5,454 nucleotides of DNA, taken from the NCBI GenBank assembly GCA_900552875.1, contig USCS01000112.1:1-5454 (forward strand). Direction: 5' to 3'. How positions within the stretch are numbered: position 1 is the stretch's first letter; every line of letters begins with the position of its first letter. Below, piece by piece: positions 1-5,424 of this stretch. A program made the translations under genes and the position numbers. This stretch comes from an uncultured Collinsella sp. (GTDB lineage Bacteria; Actinomycetota; Coriobacteriia; Coriobacteriales; Coriobacteriaceae). The notes under the pieces are model-generated. The model saw only the letters and a list, made by a program, of their open reading frames with translations. It did no database searches and had not been told where the DNA came from.

Positions 1-10
1 GGCGCCGTTA

Positions 11-39
11 GGAGCGCCGGTCAATACGGGGCCCGCTCC
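11..39 (+). terminator. GC-rich hairpin, possible terminator of an upstream gene
   Basis: GGAGCG at 11-16 pairs with CGCTCC at 34-39, and CCG at 17-19 can pair with CGG at 27-29, leaving four bases bulged on the right arm. It is followed by ATTTGTCAATT, which is T-rich but not a clean T-run. It could end transcription of a gene lying left of the window. The missing T-run and the bulge make this weak. GGCGC at 1-5 can also pair with GCGCC at 14-18 as a competing fold. Confidence 0.3.
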
Positions 40-81
40 ATTTGTCAATTCCTTCAAGCGAATGTGTCGGGAATGTTTCAA

Positions 82-95
82 TGCATGAATATGCA
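82..95. promoter_or_regulatory. ARG box 1 (putative ArgR operator)
   Basis: TGCATGAATATGCA is a perfect 5-4-5 palindrome: TGCAT, four A/T-rich bases, ATGCA. This is the geometry of the ArgR/AhrC ARG-box core, TGNATWWWWATNCA. Its place upstream of argC fits arginine-dependent repression of the operon. The palindrome is seen directly. Binding by ArgR is inferred from family knowledge, and no argR gene is in the window. Confidence 0.65.
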
Positions 96-102
96 AGCCA
101 TT

Positions 103-116
103 TATGTGTTCATGCA
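103..116. promoter_or_regulatory. ARG box 2 (half-degenerate ArgR operator)
   Basis: The core TATGTGTTCATGCA lies exactly 21 bp after box 1, so the two extended 18-bp boxes would be 3 bp apart. That is the classic arrangement for one ArgR hexamer bound to two boxes on one DNA face. The right half (ATGCA) is perfect and the left half (TATGT) is poor. The outer arms of the pair also form a perfect 9-bp inverted repeat, ATGCATGAA at 81-89 with TTCATGCAT at 109-117. Confidence 0.5.
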
Positions 117-124
117 TCTTTTGG

Positions 125-133
125 TGCTAAAGT
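125..133 (+). promoter_or_regulatory. Candidate extended -10 of the arg promoter
   Basis: TGCTAAAGT fits the extended -10 form TGnTATAAT with four of six hexamer matches. No good -35 exists at 16-18 bp, as extended -10 promoters can tolerate. Transcription would start near 140, leaving a leader of roughly 60 nt. ARG box 2 (103-116) would then sit over the -35 region, a sensible place for repression. No other promoter in 40-190 looks better, but the call is tentative. Confidence 0.3.
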
Positions 134-202
134 TTCAACCCACCTCATAACGACTGCTGAGAAATGCGCATCGGTGCATAAATCGCAGACAAGGAGTCTG
201 AT

Positions 203-1273
203 ATGTCTTTGAAGGTTGGAATCGTCGGCGCGGCTGGATATGCCGGAGCCGAGCTCATTCGCCTCGTGCTCGGCCATCCCGAGTTTGAACTTGTTGCCAT
301 TACGTCCAACGCCGATGCCGGCCAGCCGCTGTCCGCGGTGTATCCGAGCTTTGCTGGCGTGAGCGATCTGGTTTTCACCACGCATGACGCCCCCGAGCTC
401 AAGAGCTGCGATGCGGTTTTTCTTGCCGTGCCGCACACGGCTGCCATGGCACAGGTGCCCGCGCTGCTTGCATCGGGCGTCTCCTGCTTTGATCTTTCGG
501 CCGACTACCGCCTGAACGACGCGTCCGTCTTTGAGACGTGGTATGCCGCCGAGCATACGAGCCCCGAGCTGCTCAAGACCCGTGCCTTTGGCCTGCCCGA
601 GCTATTCTGCCGGGACTTGGAGACCGTCGCATCCGACCATGCCGACGGCAAACCCGTGCTGGTCGCCTGCGCCGGTTGCTATCCCACCGCAACGAGCCTT
701 GCCGCCGCGCCCGCCGTGCGCGCTGGCTGGGTTGCCCAGAGCGGCCCCGTGATCGTTGATGCCATCAGCGGTGTGACGGGTGCCGGCAAGTCCTGCAACG
801 CTCGTACGCATTTTTGCAGCGCTGACGAGAACTTGGAGGCCTACGGCGTGGGCAAGCATCGCCACACGCCCGAGATTGAGCAAATCCTTGGCCTGACCGA
901 TCGCGTCGTCTTCACCCCGCATCTGGCACCGCTCAAGCGCGGCCTGCTCTCCACGGTGACGCTGCCGCTCACGCCGCAGGCCATCGACTCCCTGGCTCTT
1001 GAGGATGTCGTCGACTATTACAAGCAGTTTTACGCTGGACGCACCTTTGTGCGCGTGCTCGATGCCGGCCAGCAGCCCAAGACGGCTTCGGTCGTCGGCA
1101 CCAACGCCGCCCAGATTGGCCTTGCGTTCAACAAGCGCGCGGGCGTGCTGGTGGCGACGGGCGCCATCGACAATCTGTGCAAGGGCGCTGCGGGCCAAGC
1201 GGTCCAGTGCGCCAATATCGTCTTTGGCTTTGACGAGCGACGAGGCTTGCCCACAGTGGCGTGCCCGGTGTAG
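203..1273 (+). CDS. argC: N-acetyl-gamma-glutamyl-phosphate reductase
   Basis: Cytoplasmic NADPH-dependent enzyme that reduces N-acetylglutamyl 5-phosphate, the product of ArgB, to N-acetylglutamate 5-semialdehyde, the substrate of ArgD. The 356-residue protein is near the usual length of about 345. The N-terminal Rossmann motif is G9-A-A-G12-Y-A-G15. The catalytic cysteine is C159 in AGCYPT, and the conserved histidine region is K218-H-R-H-T-P-E224. The C-terminal signature D323-N-L-C-K327-G-A-A-G331 is intact, and the protein ends in the usual GLP-type tail. The ATG at 203 is supported by AAGGAG at 191-196, six bases upstream. It is the first gene of the operon, directly behind the ARG-box pair, and is followed by a structured 134-bp gap. 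No damage is seen. Confidence 0.97.
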   Translation: MSLKVGIVGAAGYAGAELIRLVLGHPEFELVAITSNADAGQPLSAVYPSFAGVSDLVFTTHDAPELKSCDAVFLAVPHTAAMAQVPALLASGVSCFDLSADYRLNDASVFETWYAAEHTSPELLKTRAFGLPELFCRDLETVASDHADGKPVLVACAGCYPTATSLAAAPAVRAGWVAQSGPVIVDAISGVTGAGKSCNARTHFCSADENLEAYGVGKHRHTPEIEQILGLTDRVVFTPHLAPLKRGLLSTVTLPLTPQAIDSLALEDVVDYYKQFYAGRTFVRVLDAGQQPKTASVVGTNAAQIGLAFNKRAGVLVATGAIDNLCKGAAGQAVQCANIVFGFDERRGLPTVACPV

Positions 1274-1301
1274 CACATTCGATTGTTAACGATTTGGTAG
1301 T

Positions 1302-1381
1302 CGGACATCGAGTGGGGCGCCACTCTTAAGCTGGTCTCATGATCACGACTGGCATGGCGCACCAACCGATGTCCGTTTTTT
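1302..1381 (+). terminator. Branched intergenic hairpin with T-run (possible internal attenuator)
   Basis: CGGACATCG at 1302-1310 pairs perfectly with CGATGTCCG at 1367-1375, and six T (1376-1381) follow at once, as at an intrinsic terminator. The 56-nt interior is itself structured. AGTGG (1311-1315) pairs with CCACT (1320-1324) around a GGCG loop, and TGGT (1332-1335) can pair with ACCA (1361-1364). It lies between argC and argJ, 26 bases before the argJ start. It could be a partial terminator lowering argJBD relative to argC, an attenuator, or an mRNA-stabilising structure. I recognise no known riboswitch class. Confidence 0.5.
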
Positions 1382-1390
1382 GTTTGACAT

Positions 1391-1396
1391 AAGGAG
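1391..1396 (+). promoter_or_regulatory. argJ Shine-Dalgarno with long spacing
   Basis: AAGGAG, the same core as for argC, but 11 bases separate it from the ATG at 1408 rather than the six seen before argC, argB and argD. No ATG, GTG or TTG lies closer in frame, so the 1408 start stands. The longer spacing might lower initiation slightly. The site lies only 9 bases after the T-run of the preceding hairpin. Confidence 0.7.
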
Positions 1397-1407
1397 TCAT
1401 AAAGACG

Positions 1408-2676
1408 ATGAATACCGAGCTGTTTGATATCAAGATTCGCGCCGTCGAGGGTGGCGTTACGGCTGCGGCTGGTTTTAAGGCTGCAGGCATCCACGCTGGG
1501 TTCCGCAAGAACCCCGAGCGTCTGGATTATGCGCTCGTCGTGCCCGATAAACCCTGTCCCGGCGCTGGAGTGTTTACCACCAATCGCTTTTGCGCGGCGC
1601 CCGTGCAGGTGAGCCGCGCCAACCTGGGCGGTGCCGACAAGGGCTACGGTATCATCGCCGGCGTTTCGGTCAACTCTGGCAATGCCAACGCCGCCACGGG
1701 CGAGACCGGCCTTGCATGCGCGCGCGAGACGTGCAGCATCGCATCGCAGGTCATCGGCTGCGAGCCCCAGCAGATCCTGGTTGCCTCCACGGGTGTGATT
1801 GGCCAGATTCTGCCGATTGACACGTTTGAGACCGCCGTTCCGTCCGCATACGAGGCACTCTCTGCCCATGGCGGTGCCGATGCAGCCCGTGCCATTATGA
1901 CGACCGACACGCACTCCAAGGAGTACGCCGTGTCCTACGTCAGTGAGGCTGCGGGTCATGCGGGCAATGTCTATACGGTAGGCGGAATGTGCAAGGGCTC
2001 GGGCATGATCATGCCCAACATGGCCACCATGATCGCAGTTATCACCACCGATGCCCCCGTCGAGCCTGTGGCACTTCATGCCCTGCTGCTCTCGACCGTC
2101 AAGCAGACCTTTAACAAGGTAACGGTCGACTCCGATACCTCGACCAACGATACCTGCATTATGCTTGCTTCTGGCGCTGCTGCCGCGGATGCCGAGGCCA
2201 TCGTCGAGGGCACTGATGCCTTTGACGAGCTGGCCTTTGCCGTGCACGAGGTGTGCGAGAGCCTGGCGCGCAATATCGCCGCAGATGGCGAGGGCGCATC
2301 CAAGCTCGTGACGGTTAATGTTATCGGCGCCGCTAACGACGAGGAGGCCGATATCGCCGCCCGTGCCGTTGCCAACTCGCCGCTCGTTAAGACCTGCATC
2401 GCCGGCCACGACTGCAACTGGGGCCGTGTTGCTATGGCGCTTGGCAAGTGCGGCGTGAAGTTTAATCAGGAAGACGTTTCCATCGACATGATGGGCATGC
2501 CTGTCTGTCGCGACGGTCTGACTGTTCCCTTTGATGAGGACGAGGCTCTACGACGTTTCGAGGCGCCCGAGATCGTGATCTCGGCCGACCTGGGCGCAGG
2601 CGACGCGGCAACGACCGTGTGGACCTGCGACCTCACGCATGAGTACATCTCCATCAACGGCGACTACCGTTCCTAG
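1408..2676 (+). CDS. argJ: Glutamate N-acetyltransferase / ornithine acetyltransferase (ArgJ)
   Basis: Transfers the acetyl group from N-acetylornithine to glutamate, releasing ornithine and regenerating N-acetylglutamate. Some members also use acetyl-CoA, and the sequence alone does not settle which type this is. ArgJ is a self-cleaving Ntn-hydrolase-like enzyme. The cleavage motif is K-G-S-G-M-I-M-P-N-M-A206-T207-M, so the predicted alpha chain is 1-206 and the beta chain 207-422, with T207 as nucleophile. Other family motifs are NSGNAN near residue 90, STGVIG, D243-T-S-T-N-D-T249, NWGRV and the C-terminal INGDYRS ending. At 422 residues it is slightly longer than the usual 400 or so. It follows argC after a structured gap and precedes argB by 81 bp. 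Without argE in view, it supports the cyclic pathway. Confidence 0.97.
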   Translation: MNTELFDIKIRAVEGGVTAAAGFKAAGIHAGFRKNPERLDYALVVPDKPCPGAGVFTTNRFCAAPVQVSRANLGGADKGYGIIAGVSVNSGNANAATGETGLACARETCSIASQVIGCEPQQILVASTGVIGQILPIDTFETAVPSAYEALSAHGGADAARAIMTTDTHSKEYAVSYVSEAAGHAGNVYTVGGMCKGSGMIMPNMATMIAVITTDAPVEPVALHALLLSTVKQTFNKVTVDSDTSTNDTCIMLASGAAAADAEAIVEGTDAFDELAFAVHEVCESLARNIAADGEGASKLVTVNVIGAANDEEADIAARAVANSPLVKTCIAGHDCNWGRVAMALGKCGVKFNQEDVSIDMMGMPVCRDGLTVPFDEDEALRRFEAPEIVISADLGAGDAATTVWTCDLTHEYISINGDYRS

Positions 2677-2747
2677 ATTCCGGGCACGCTGCGCATCTTG
2701 CCGCGATTGCGGACAGCGGAGCACGGCGCGATAACGATACGAAAGAC

Positions 2748-2751
2748 GAGG
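2748..2751 (+). promoter_or_regulatory. argB Shine-Dalgarno that decides the start
   Basis: GAGG lies six bases before the ATG at 2758. The frame is open further upstream to a TTG at 2698, which would add 20 residues. That TTG has no purine-rich site before it, and the extra residues do not look like an acetylglutamate kinase N-terminus. The ATG at 2758 is therefore preferred. Confidence 0.6.
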
Positions 2752-2757
2752 CAGATT

Positions 2758-3738
2758 ATGAAATTCGCACGCGATTGTCGTTCGAGCGAATCCAACGAAG
2801 CAACCGCGCAGCTGCTGTTCGAAGCGCTGCCGTGGATTAAGAACCTGACCGGCAAGACGGTTGTTATCAAATATGGCGGAGCCGCCATGGTTGATGAGCA
2901 GTTGCGCCGCGACGTGATGAGCGACATCGTTTTGCTCAAGATCATCGGTATGCGCCCCGTCATCGTGCACGGCGGCGGCAAGGCTATCAACGAGGCGCTG
3001 AGCCATTACGATATCCCCGTCGAGTTTAAGAACGGCCAGCGCGTGACCACGCCGGCGACTATGGATATCGTGCGCGAGGTGCTGGGCGGCAAGGTTAACC
3101 AGGAGCTGGTTGCTGCCATCAACCACCACGGTAACCTGGCCGTGGGCGTGTCCGGCAGCGACGCCGGTACGCTCATTGCCGAGCCGCTCGATCCCGAGCT
3201 CGGTCGCGTGGGCAAAGTGACGCACGTCAACACCGACTATATCGAGCGCTTACTCGATAGCGAGTACATCCCCGTCATAGCTACCGTCGCGGCGGGGGAG
3301 GACAGCGGCTTTTTCAACATCAACGCCGATACCGCCGCCGGTGCCGTTGCCGCGGCGCTCCACGCGCATAAGGCGATCTTTTTGACCGATGTCGATGGCC
3401 TGTACAAGGACTTTAGCGACAAGGACTCGCTTATCTCCAACCTAACGCTCGACGAGGTTAACGAAATGCTCTACGGCGGCGAGGTCGATAAGGGCATGAT
3501 TCCCAAGCTGCGTGCGGCCGTCGATGCGCTTACCGGCGGCGTATTTCGTGCCCACATCATTAACGGTACTACGCCGCATTCGCTGCTCCTGGAGCTGCTG
3601 ACCGATGCCGGCGTCGGCACCGTGATCCATTCCACCGAGACGGCTTACGAGTTCGATACGCATCCGCATCCGCTTTCGACGTTTGCTGCGCGTCTGACCG
3701 AGAACCTTGACGAGGTCGAGAAGCTTCAGACGGTCTAA
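2758..3738 (+). CDS. argB: Acetylglutamate kinase
   Basis: ATP-dependent kinase of the amino-acid-kinase fold that phosphorylates N-acetylglutamate, usually the arginine-controlled step in cyclic pathways. From the ATG at 2758 the protein has 326 residues. Visible motifs are G32-K-T-V-V-I-K38-Y-G-G41 for phosphate binding, H71-G-G-G-K75, N92-G-Q-R95-V-T-T for acetylglutamate binding, N187-I-N-A-D191-T near the active site and K245-G-M-I-P-K250. Residues 9-31 form a likely N-terminal helix like that of arginine-inhibited hexameric kinases, so feedback inhibition is plausible but inferred. Two oddities are YGGAAM where most family members have YGGNAM, and a tail of about 35 residues after the usual GTVI end. 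Family length is about 280-300. Confidence 0.96.
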   Translation: MKFARDCRSSESNEATAQLLFEALPWIKNLTGKTVVIKYGGAAMVDEQLRRDVMSDIVLLKIIGMRPVIVHGGGKAINEALSHYDIPVEFKNGQRVTTPATMDIVREVLGGKVNQELVAAINHHGNLAVGVSGSDAGTLIAEPLDPELGRVGKVTHVNTDYIERLLDSEYIPVIATVAAGEDSGFFNINADTAAGAVAAALHAHKAIFLTDVDGLYKDFSDKDSLISNLTLDEVNEMLYGGEVDKGMIPKLRAAVDALTGGVFRAHIINGTTPHSLLLELLTDAGVGTVIHSTETAYEFDTHPHPLSTFAARLTENLDEVEKLQTV

Positions 3739-3776
3739 CTGACCCGCAGCCGCCCCATTCCTGCACCCATAGGCCT

Positions 3777-3790
3777 GCGCCGTCCGGCGC
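3777..3790 (+). repeat. Small hairpin in the argB-argD gap
   Basis: GCGCC at 3777-3781 pairs with GGCGC at 3786-3790 around GTCC. It lies five bases before the argD Shine-Dalgarno GAAAGG (3796-3801). No T-run follows, so it is not an intrinsic terminator. It may only reflect high GC, or may affect mRNA processing or argD initiation. Confidence 0.3.
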
Positions 3791-3807
3791 TCAACGAAAG
3801 GCATCCC

Positions 3808-5091
3808 ATGTCACTTGCAGCTCAGCAATCGCTTGAATCCCATTACGTTATGCATACCTTTGGCCGCTCTCCGGTCGAGTTTGTCGAGGGCCACGGCATG
3901 AAACTCACCGGCGACGATGGCCGTGAGTACCTCGACTTTCTTGCCGGCATCGGCGTGTGCAGCCTGGGTCATGGCGACCCGGCTGTGCTCTCGGCGCTCG
4001 AGGCACAGACCAAAAAGCTCATGCACGTCTCCAATTACTTCTACATTGAGCAGCGCGGACAGGTCGCGGCGCTGCTGTCCAAGCTTGCTAACGACGACGT
4101 AGATGGTGCGCGCGTGCTTGCCGATGCCATTGCCGCCGGCGATGAGACCACGGCAGCTGCTCTTGGTGCCCCGGCTGCGGATGAGCAGGTTTGGGAGACC
4201 TTCTTTGCCAACTCCGGCGCCGAGGCCAACGAGGGCTCGATGAAGCTCGCGCGCCTGTACGCCAAGCGTGCCGGCAATGGCGGCAACACCATCGTGTGCA
4301 TGCGCGGCGGCTTCCACGGCCGTACGCTCGAGACCATTGCCGCCACCATGCAGGATTGGCTGCAGGACAGCTTCCGCCCGCTGCCGGGTGGCTTTGTGGC
4401 CTGCACGCCCAACGATGTCGATGAACTGCGTGCGATCTTTAAGCAGCTGGGCAGTGAAATTTGCGCCGTGATGCTCGAGCCGATCCAAGGTGAGAGTGGC
4501 GTGCACCCTATGACCGAGGAGTTTATGGCGGCAGCGCGCGACCTGGCACACGAAGTGGGCGCCGTGCTTATCGCCGACGAGGTCCAGTGCGGCATCTTCC
4601 GCTCCGGCAAGCCATTTGCGTTCCAAACCTATGACGTGGAGCCCGACATCATGAGCCTTGCCAAGGGCATTGCCGACGGCGTGCCCATGGGTGCCGTCGT
4701 GGCAAAGAAGGAGATTGCCGACGTGTTTAAGCCGGGCGACCATGGCTCGACCTTTGGCGGTAGCTGCTTGCCCATCGCGGCGTGTGCCGCGACGCTCTCC
4801 GCGCTTGTGCGTGGCGATTATGCCGAGCATGCTGCCAAGGTGGGTGCCTATATGGAGGCAAAGCTCGCCAAGCTCCCGCACGTGGTTGAGGTTCGTGGCC
4901 GCGGCCTGATGCTCGGATGCGACTTGGATGACGCTGCGGGCGATGCGCATGATATTGTTGCCCGCGCGCTGGCCGCCGGTGTCGTGATTAACGCTACGGG
5001 TGCCCATACGCTGCGTTTCTTGCCGCCGCTCGTCTGCGAGGAAGCCGACGTGGACAGCCTGATCGAGATCCTGTCGGGTGTCTTGGGCTAA
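3808..5091 (+). CDS. argD: Acetylornithine aminotransferase
   Basis: PLP-dependent class-III aminotransferase that converts N-acetylglutamate semialdehyde plus glutamate to N-acetylornithine plus 2-oxoglutarate. Motifs in order are N135-S-G-A-E-A-N-E142 (cofactor phosphate binding), G168-F-H-G-R-T173, D257-E-V-Q260 (D257 contacts the pyridine nitrogen), the Schiff-base lysine K286 in SLAKGI, STFGGS, and the C-terminal LRFLPPL. The start at 3808 has GAAAGG six bases upstream. At 427 residues it exceeds the usual 390-405. The excess lies between KL at 92-93 and FFANSG at 132, where about 38 residues replace the usual 11 or so. DEVQ is followed by CGIFRSG rather than the common TGxGRTG. Related enzymes such as succinylornithine or GABA transaminase are unlikely given the arg context. 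Confidence 0.95.
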   Translation: MSLAAQQSLESHYVMHTFGRSPVEFVEGHGMKLTGDDGREYLDFLAGIGVCSLGHGDPAVLSALEAQTKKLMHVSNYFYIEQRGQVAALLSKLANDDVDGARVLADAIAAGDETTAAALGAPAADEQVWETFFANSGAEANEGSMKLARLYAKRAGNGGNTIVCMRGGFHGRTLETIAATMQDWLQDSFRPLPGGFVACTPNDVDELRAIFKQLGSEICAVMLEPIQGESGVHPMTEEFMAAARDLAHEVGAVLIADEVQCGIFRSGKPFAFQTYDVEPDIMSLAKGIADGVPMGAVVAKKEIADVFKPGDHGSTFGGSCLPIAACAATLSALVRGDYAEHAAKVGAYMEAKLAKLPHVVEVRGRGLMLGCDLDDAAGDAHDIVARALAAGVVINATGAHTLRFLPPLVCEEADVDSLIEILSGVLG

Positions 5092-5116
5092 CGCGGTGCG
5101 ATAATTCAATTTGGAC

Positions 5117-5176
5117 CGGGTTCCGGACTGCGGAAGTGCCCTACGCGGCATGATTCAGCGGTCTGGAGCCCGTTTT
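5117..5176 (+). terminator. Rho-independent terminator of the arg operon
   Basis: Bases 5117-5131 pair with 5158-5172 in a 15-bp stem with three G-U pairs. It continues inward with GAA/TTC (5133-5135 with 5154-5156) and TGCC/GGCA (5137-5140 with 5147-5150) around a six-base loop. TTTT (5173-5176) follows the stem directly. The hairpin begins 25 bases after the argD stop, so it most likely ends the operon transcript. The stem is longer than typical and the T-run is short. Confidence 0.7.
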
Positions 5177-5196
5177 GCCTTAGATTTGCTAAGGCA
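5176..5196. repeat. Perfect 8-bp hairpin after the terminator
   Basis: TGCCTTAG (5176-5183) and CTAAGGCA (5189-5196) form a perfect stem around a five-base loop. No T-run follows on the + strand. On the - strand it is followed by AAAA, so it is not an intrinsic terminator in either direction. Its left arm shares the last T of the preceding terminator's T-run. A further small hairpin, GCAGG-GAGA-CCTGC, overlaps at 5194-5207. Confidence 0.55.
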
Positions 5197-5207
5197 GGGA
5201 GACCTGC

Positions 5208-5240
5208 TGGTCAAAAAACATCAAATATGAGTACTGTTAC
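5208..5240 (+). repeat. Left inverted repeat of the AT-rich element
   Basis: Begins TGGTCAAAAAA, then three unmatched bases, CAAA, one unmatched base, ATGAGTACTG, one mismatch and TAC. It pairs with 5392-5424. Its inner end also joins a local hairpin, CTGTTACC (5234-5241) with GGTAGCAG (5247-5254), which has one G-T pair. Confidence 0.7.
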
Positions 5241-5330
5241 CGATTTGGTAGCAGCAATTTTGGACTAATAAGGCCAGATAGCAAGTCGAAATGGCGATGA
5301 AAGCACGATTTTGATTCAACTGTTAGCCCT

Positions 5331-5336
5331 TATAAT
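5331..5336 (+). promoter_or_regulatory. Perfect -10 (TATAAT) within the AT-rich element
   Basis: TATAAT matches the consensus exactly. The -35 is poor: TTTTGA at 5309-5314 gives a 16-bp spacer with three matches, and TTGATT at 5311-5316 looks better but leaves only 14 bp. If active it would fire rightward, starting near 5343, towards a gene beyond the window. AT-rich DNA yields such hexamers by chance more often than the surrounding genes would. Confidence 0.35.
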
Positions 5337-5391
5337 GGACATATGTTGCGTAACTTAAGCAAATACTGTCTATTTATATGTTGTAAACAAA

Positions 5392-5424
5392 GTAGCAGTA
5401 CTCATTTTTGCCATTTTTTGACCA
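5392..5424 (-). repeat. Right inverted repeat of the AT-rich element
   Basis: Read on the - strand it begins TGGTCAAAAAA and contains CAAA, ATGAGTACTG and TAC at the same spacing as the left end, 28 of 33 positions identical. Beyond the TAC the two arms diverge completely. This gives a defined inner limit to the repeat. Confidence 0.7.

Larger units (their letters stand above)
1..202. other. Non-coding leader upstream of argC
   Basis: No recognisable gene lies here. Two forward frames stay open from the left edge (one to a TGA at 86-88, one to a TAA at 148-150), but their translations look like no known protein end and they run through the operator sites. The stretch holds a GC-rich hairpin at 11-39, two ARG-box-like palindromes, a candidate extended -10, a weaker third palindrome at 164-179 and the argC Shine-Dalgarno AAGGAG at 191-196. 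It is clearly more AT-rich than the genes, as expected of a promoter region. Confidence 0.7.
5208..5424. mobile_element. MITE-like AT-rich element with 33-bp inverted ends
   Basis: The left end (5208-5240) and the reverse complement of the right end (5392-5424) match at 28 of 33 positions. Shared blocks are TGGTCAAAAAA, CAAA, ATGAGTACTG and TAC, at identical spacing. The 217-bp block is much more AT-rich than the arg genes and has no sizeable ORF. These are traits of a non-autonomous transposable element or a large intergenic palindrome. No clear target-site duplication flanks it (CTGC on the left, CGGC on the right), and no transposase is present, so movement is unproven. Confidence 0.45.

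Noticed and set aside
1..40. 3' end of a tRNA at the left edge (sequence ends in CTCCA)
   Set aside because: The expected T-arm does not pair and the TTCRA loop motif is missing. The hairpin 11-39 explains the symmetry better.
33..58. 16S-rRNA-like stretch on the - strand (GAAGGAATTGAC)
   Set aside because: Only about 12 bases resemble the conserved 16S segment. The following bases diverge, so this is coincidence.
1302..1375. tRNA-like 74-nt fold between argC and argJ
   Set aside because: The length and closed stem suggest a tRNA, but there is no GTTCRA T-loop, no proper D arm or anticodon arm, and no CCA or plausible discriminator.
1384..1389. Perfect TTGACA before argJ as a -35 for an internal promoter
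   Set aside because: A -10 at normal spacing would fall on the argJ start codon, and no TATAAT-like sequence is there.
1030..2409. Long antisense open frame (459 codons) across argC and argJ
   Set aside because: It mirrors well-supported genes on the + strand. GC-rich codon use leaves the opposite strand open, and its translation shows no recognisable domain.
2698..2757. Upstream TTG start adding 20 residues to ArgB
   Set aside because: It lacks a Shine-Dalgarno, and the extra residues do not resemble an acetylglutamate kinase N-terminus. The ATG at 2758 has GAGG at good spacing.
3811..5151. Long antisense open frame (446 codons) across argD
   Set aside because: Shadow of argD, which has all aminotransferase motifs. 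The antisense translation looks like no protein family.
5227..5268. 13-codon ORF (MSTVTDLVAAILD) in the left repeat of the AT-rich element
   Set aside because: No Shine-Dalgarno precedes it, and its first codons are dictated by the inverted repeat, which reads MSTAT on the opposite end. Chance is the simpler explanation.
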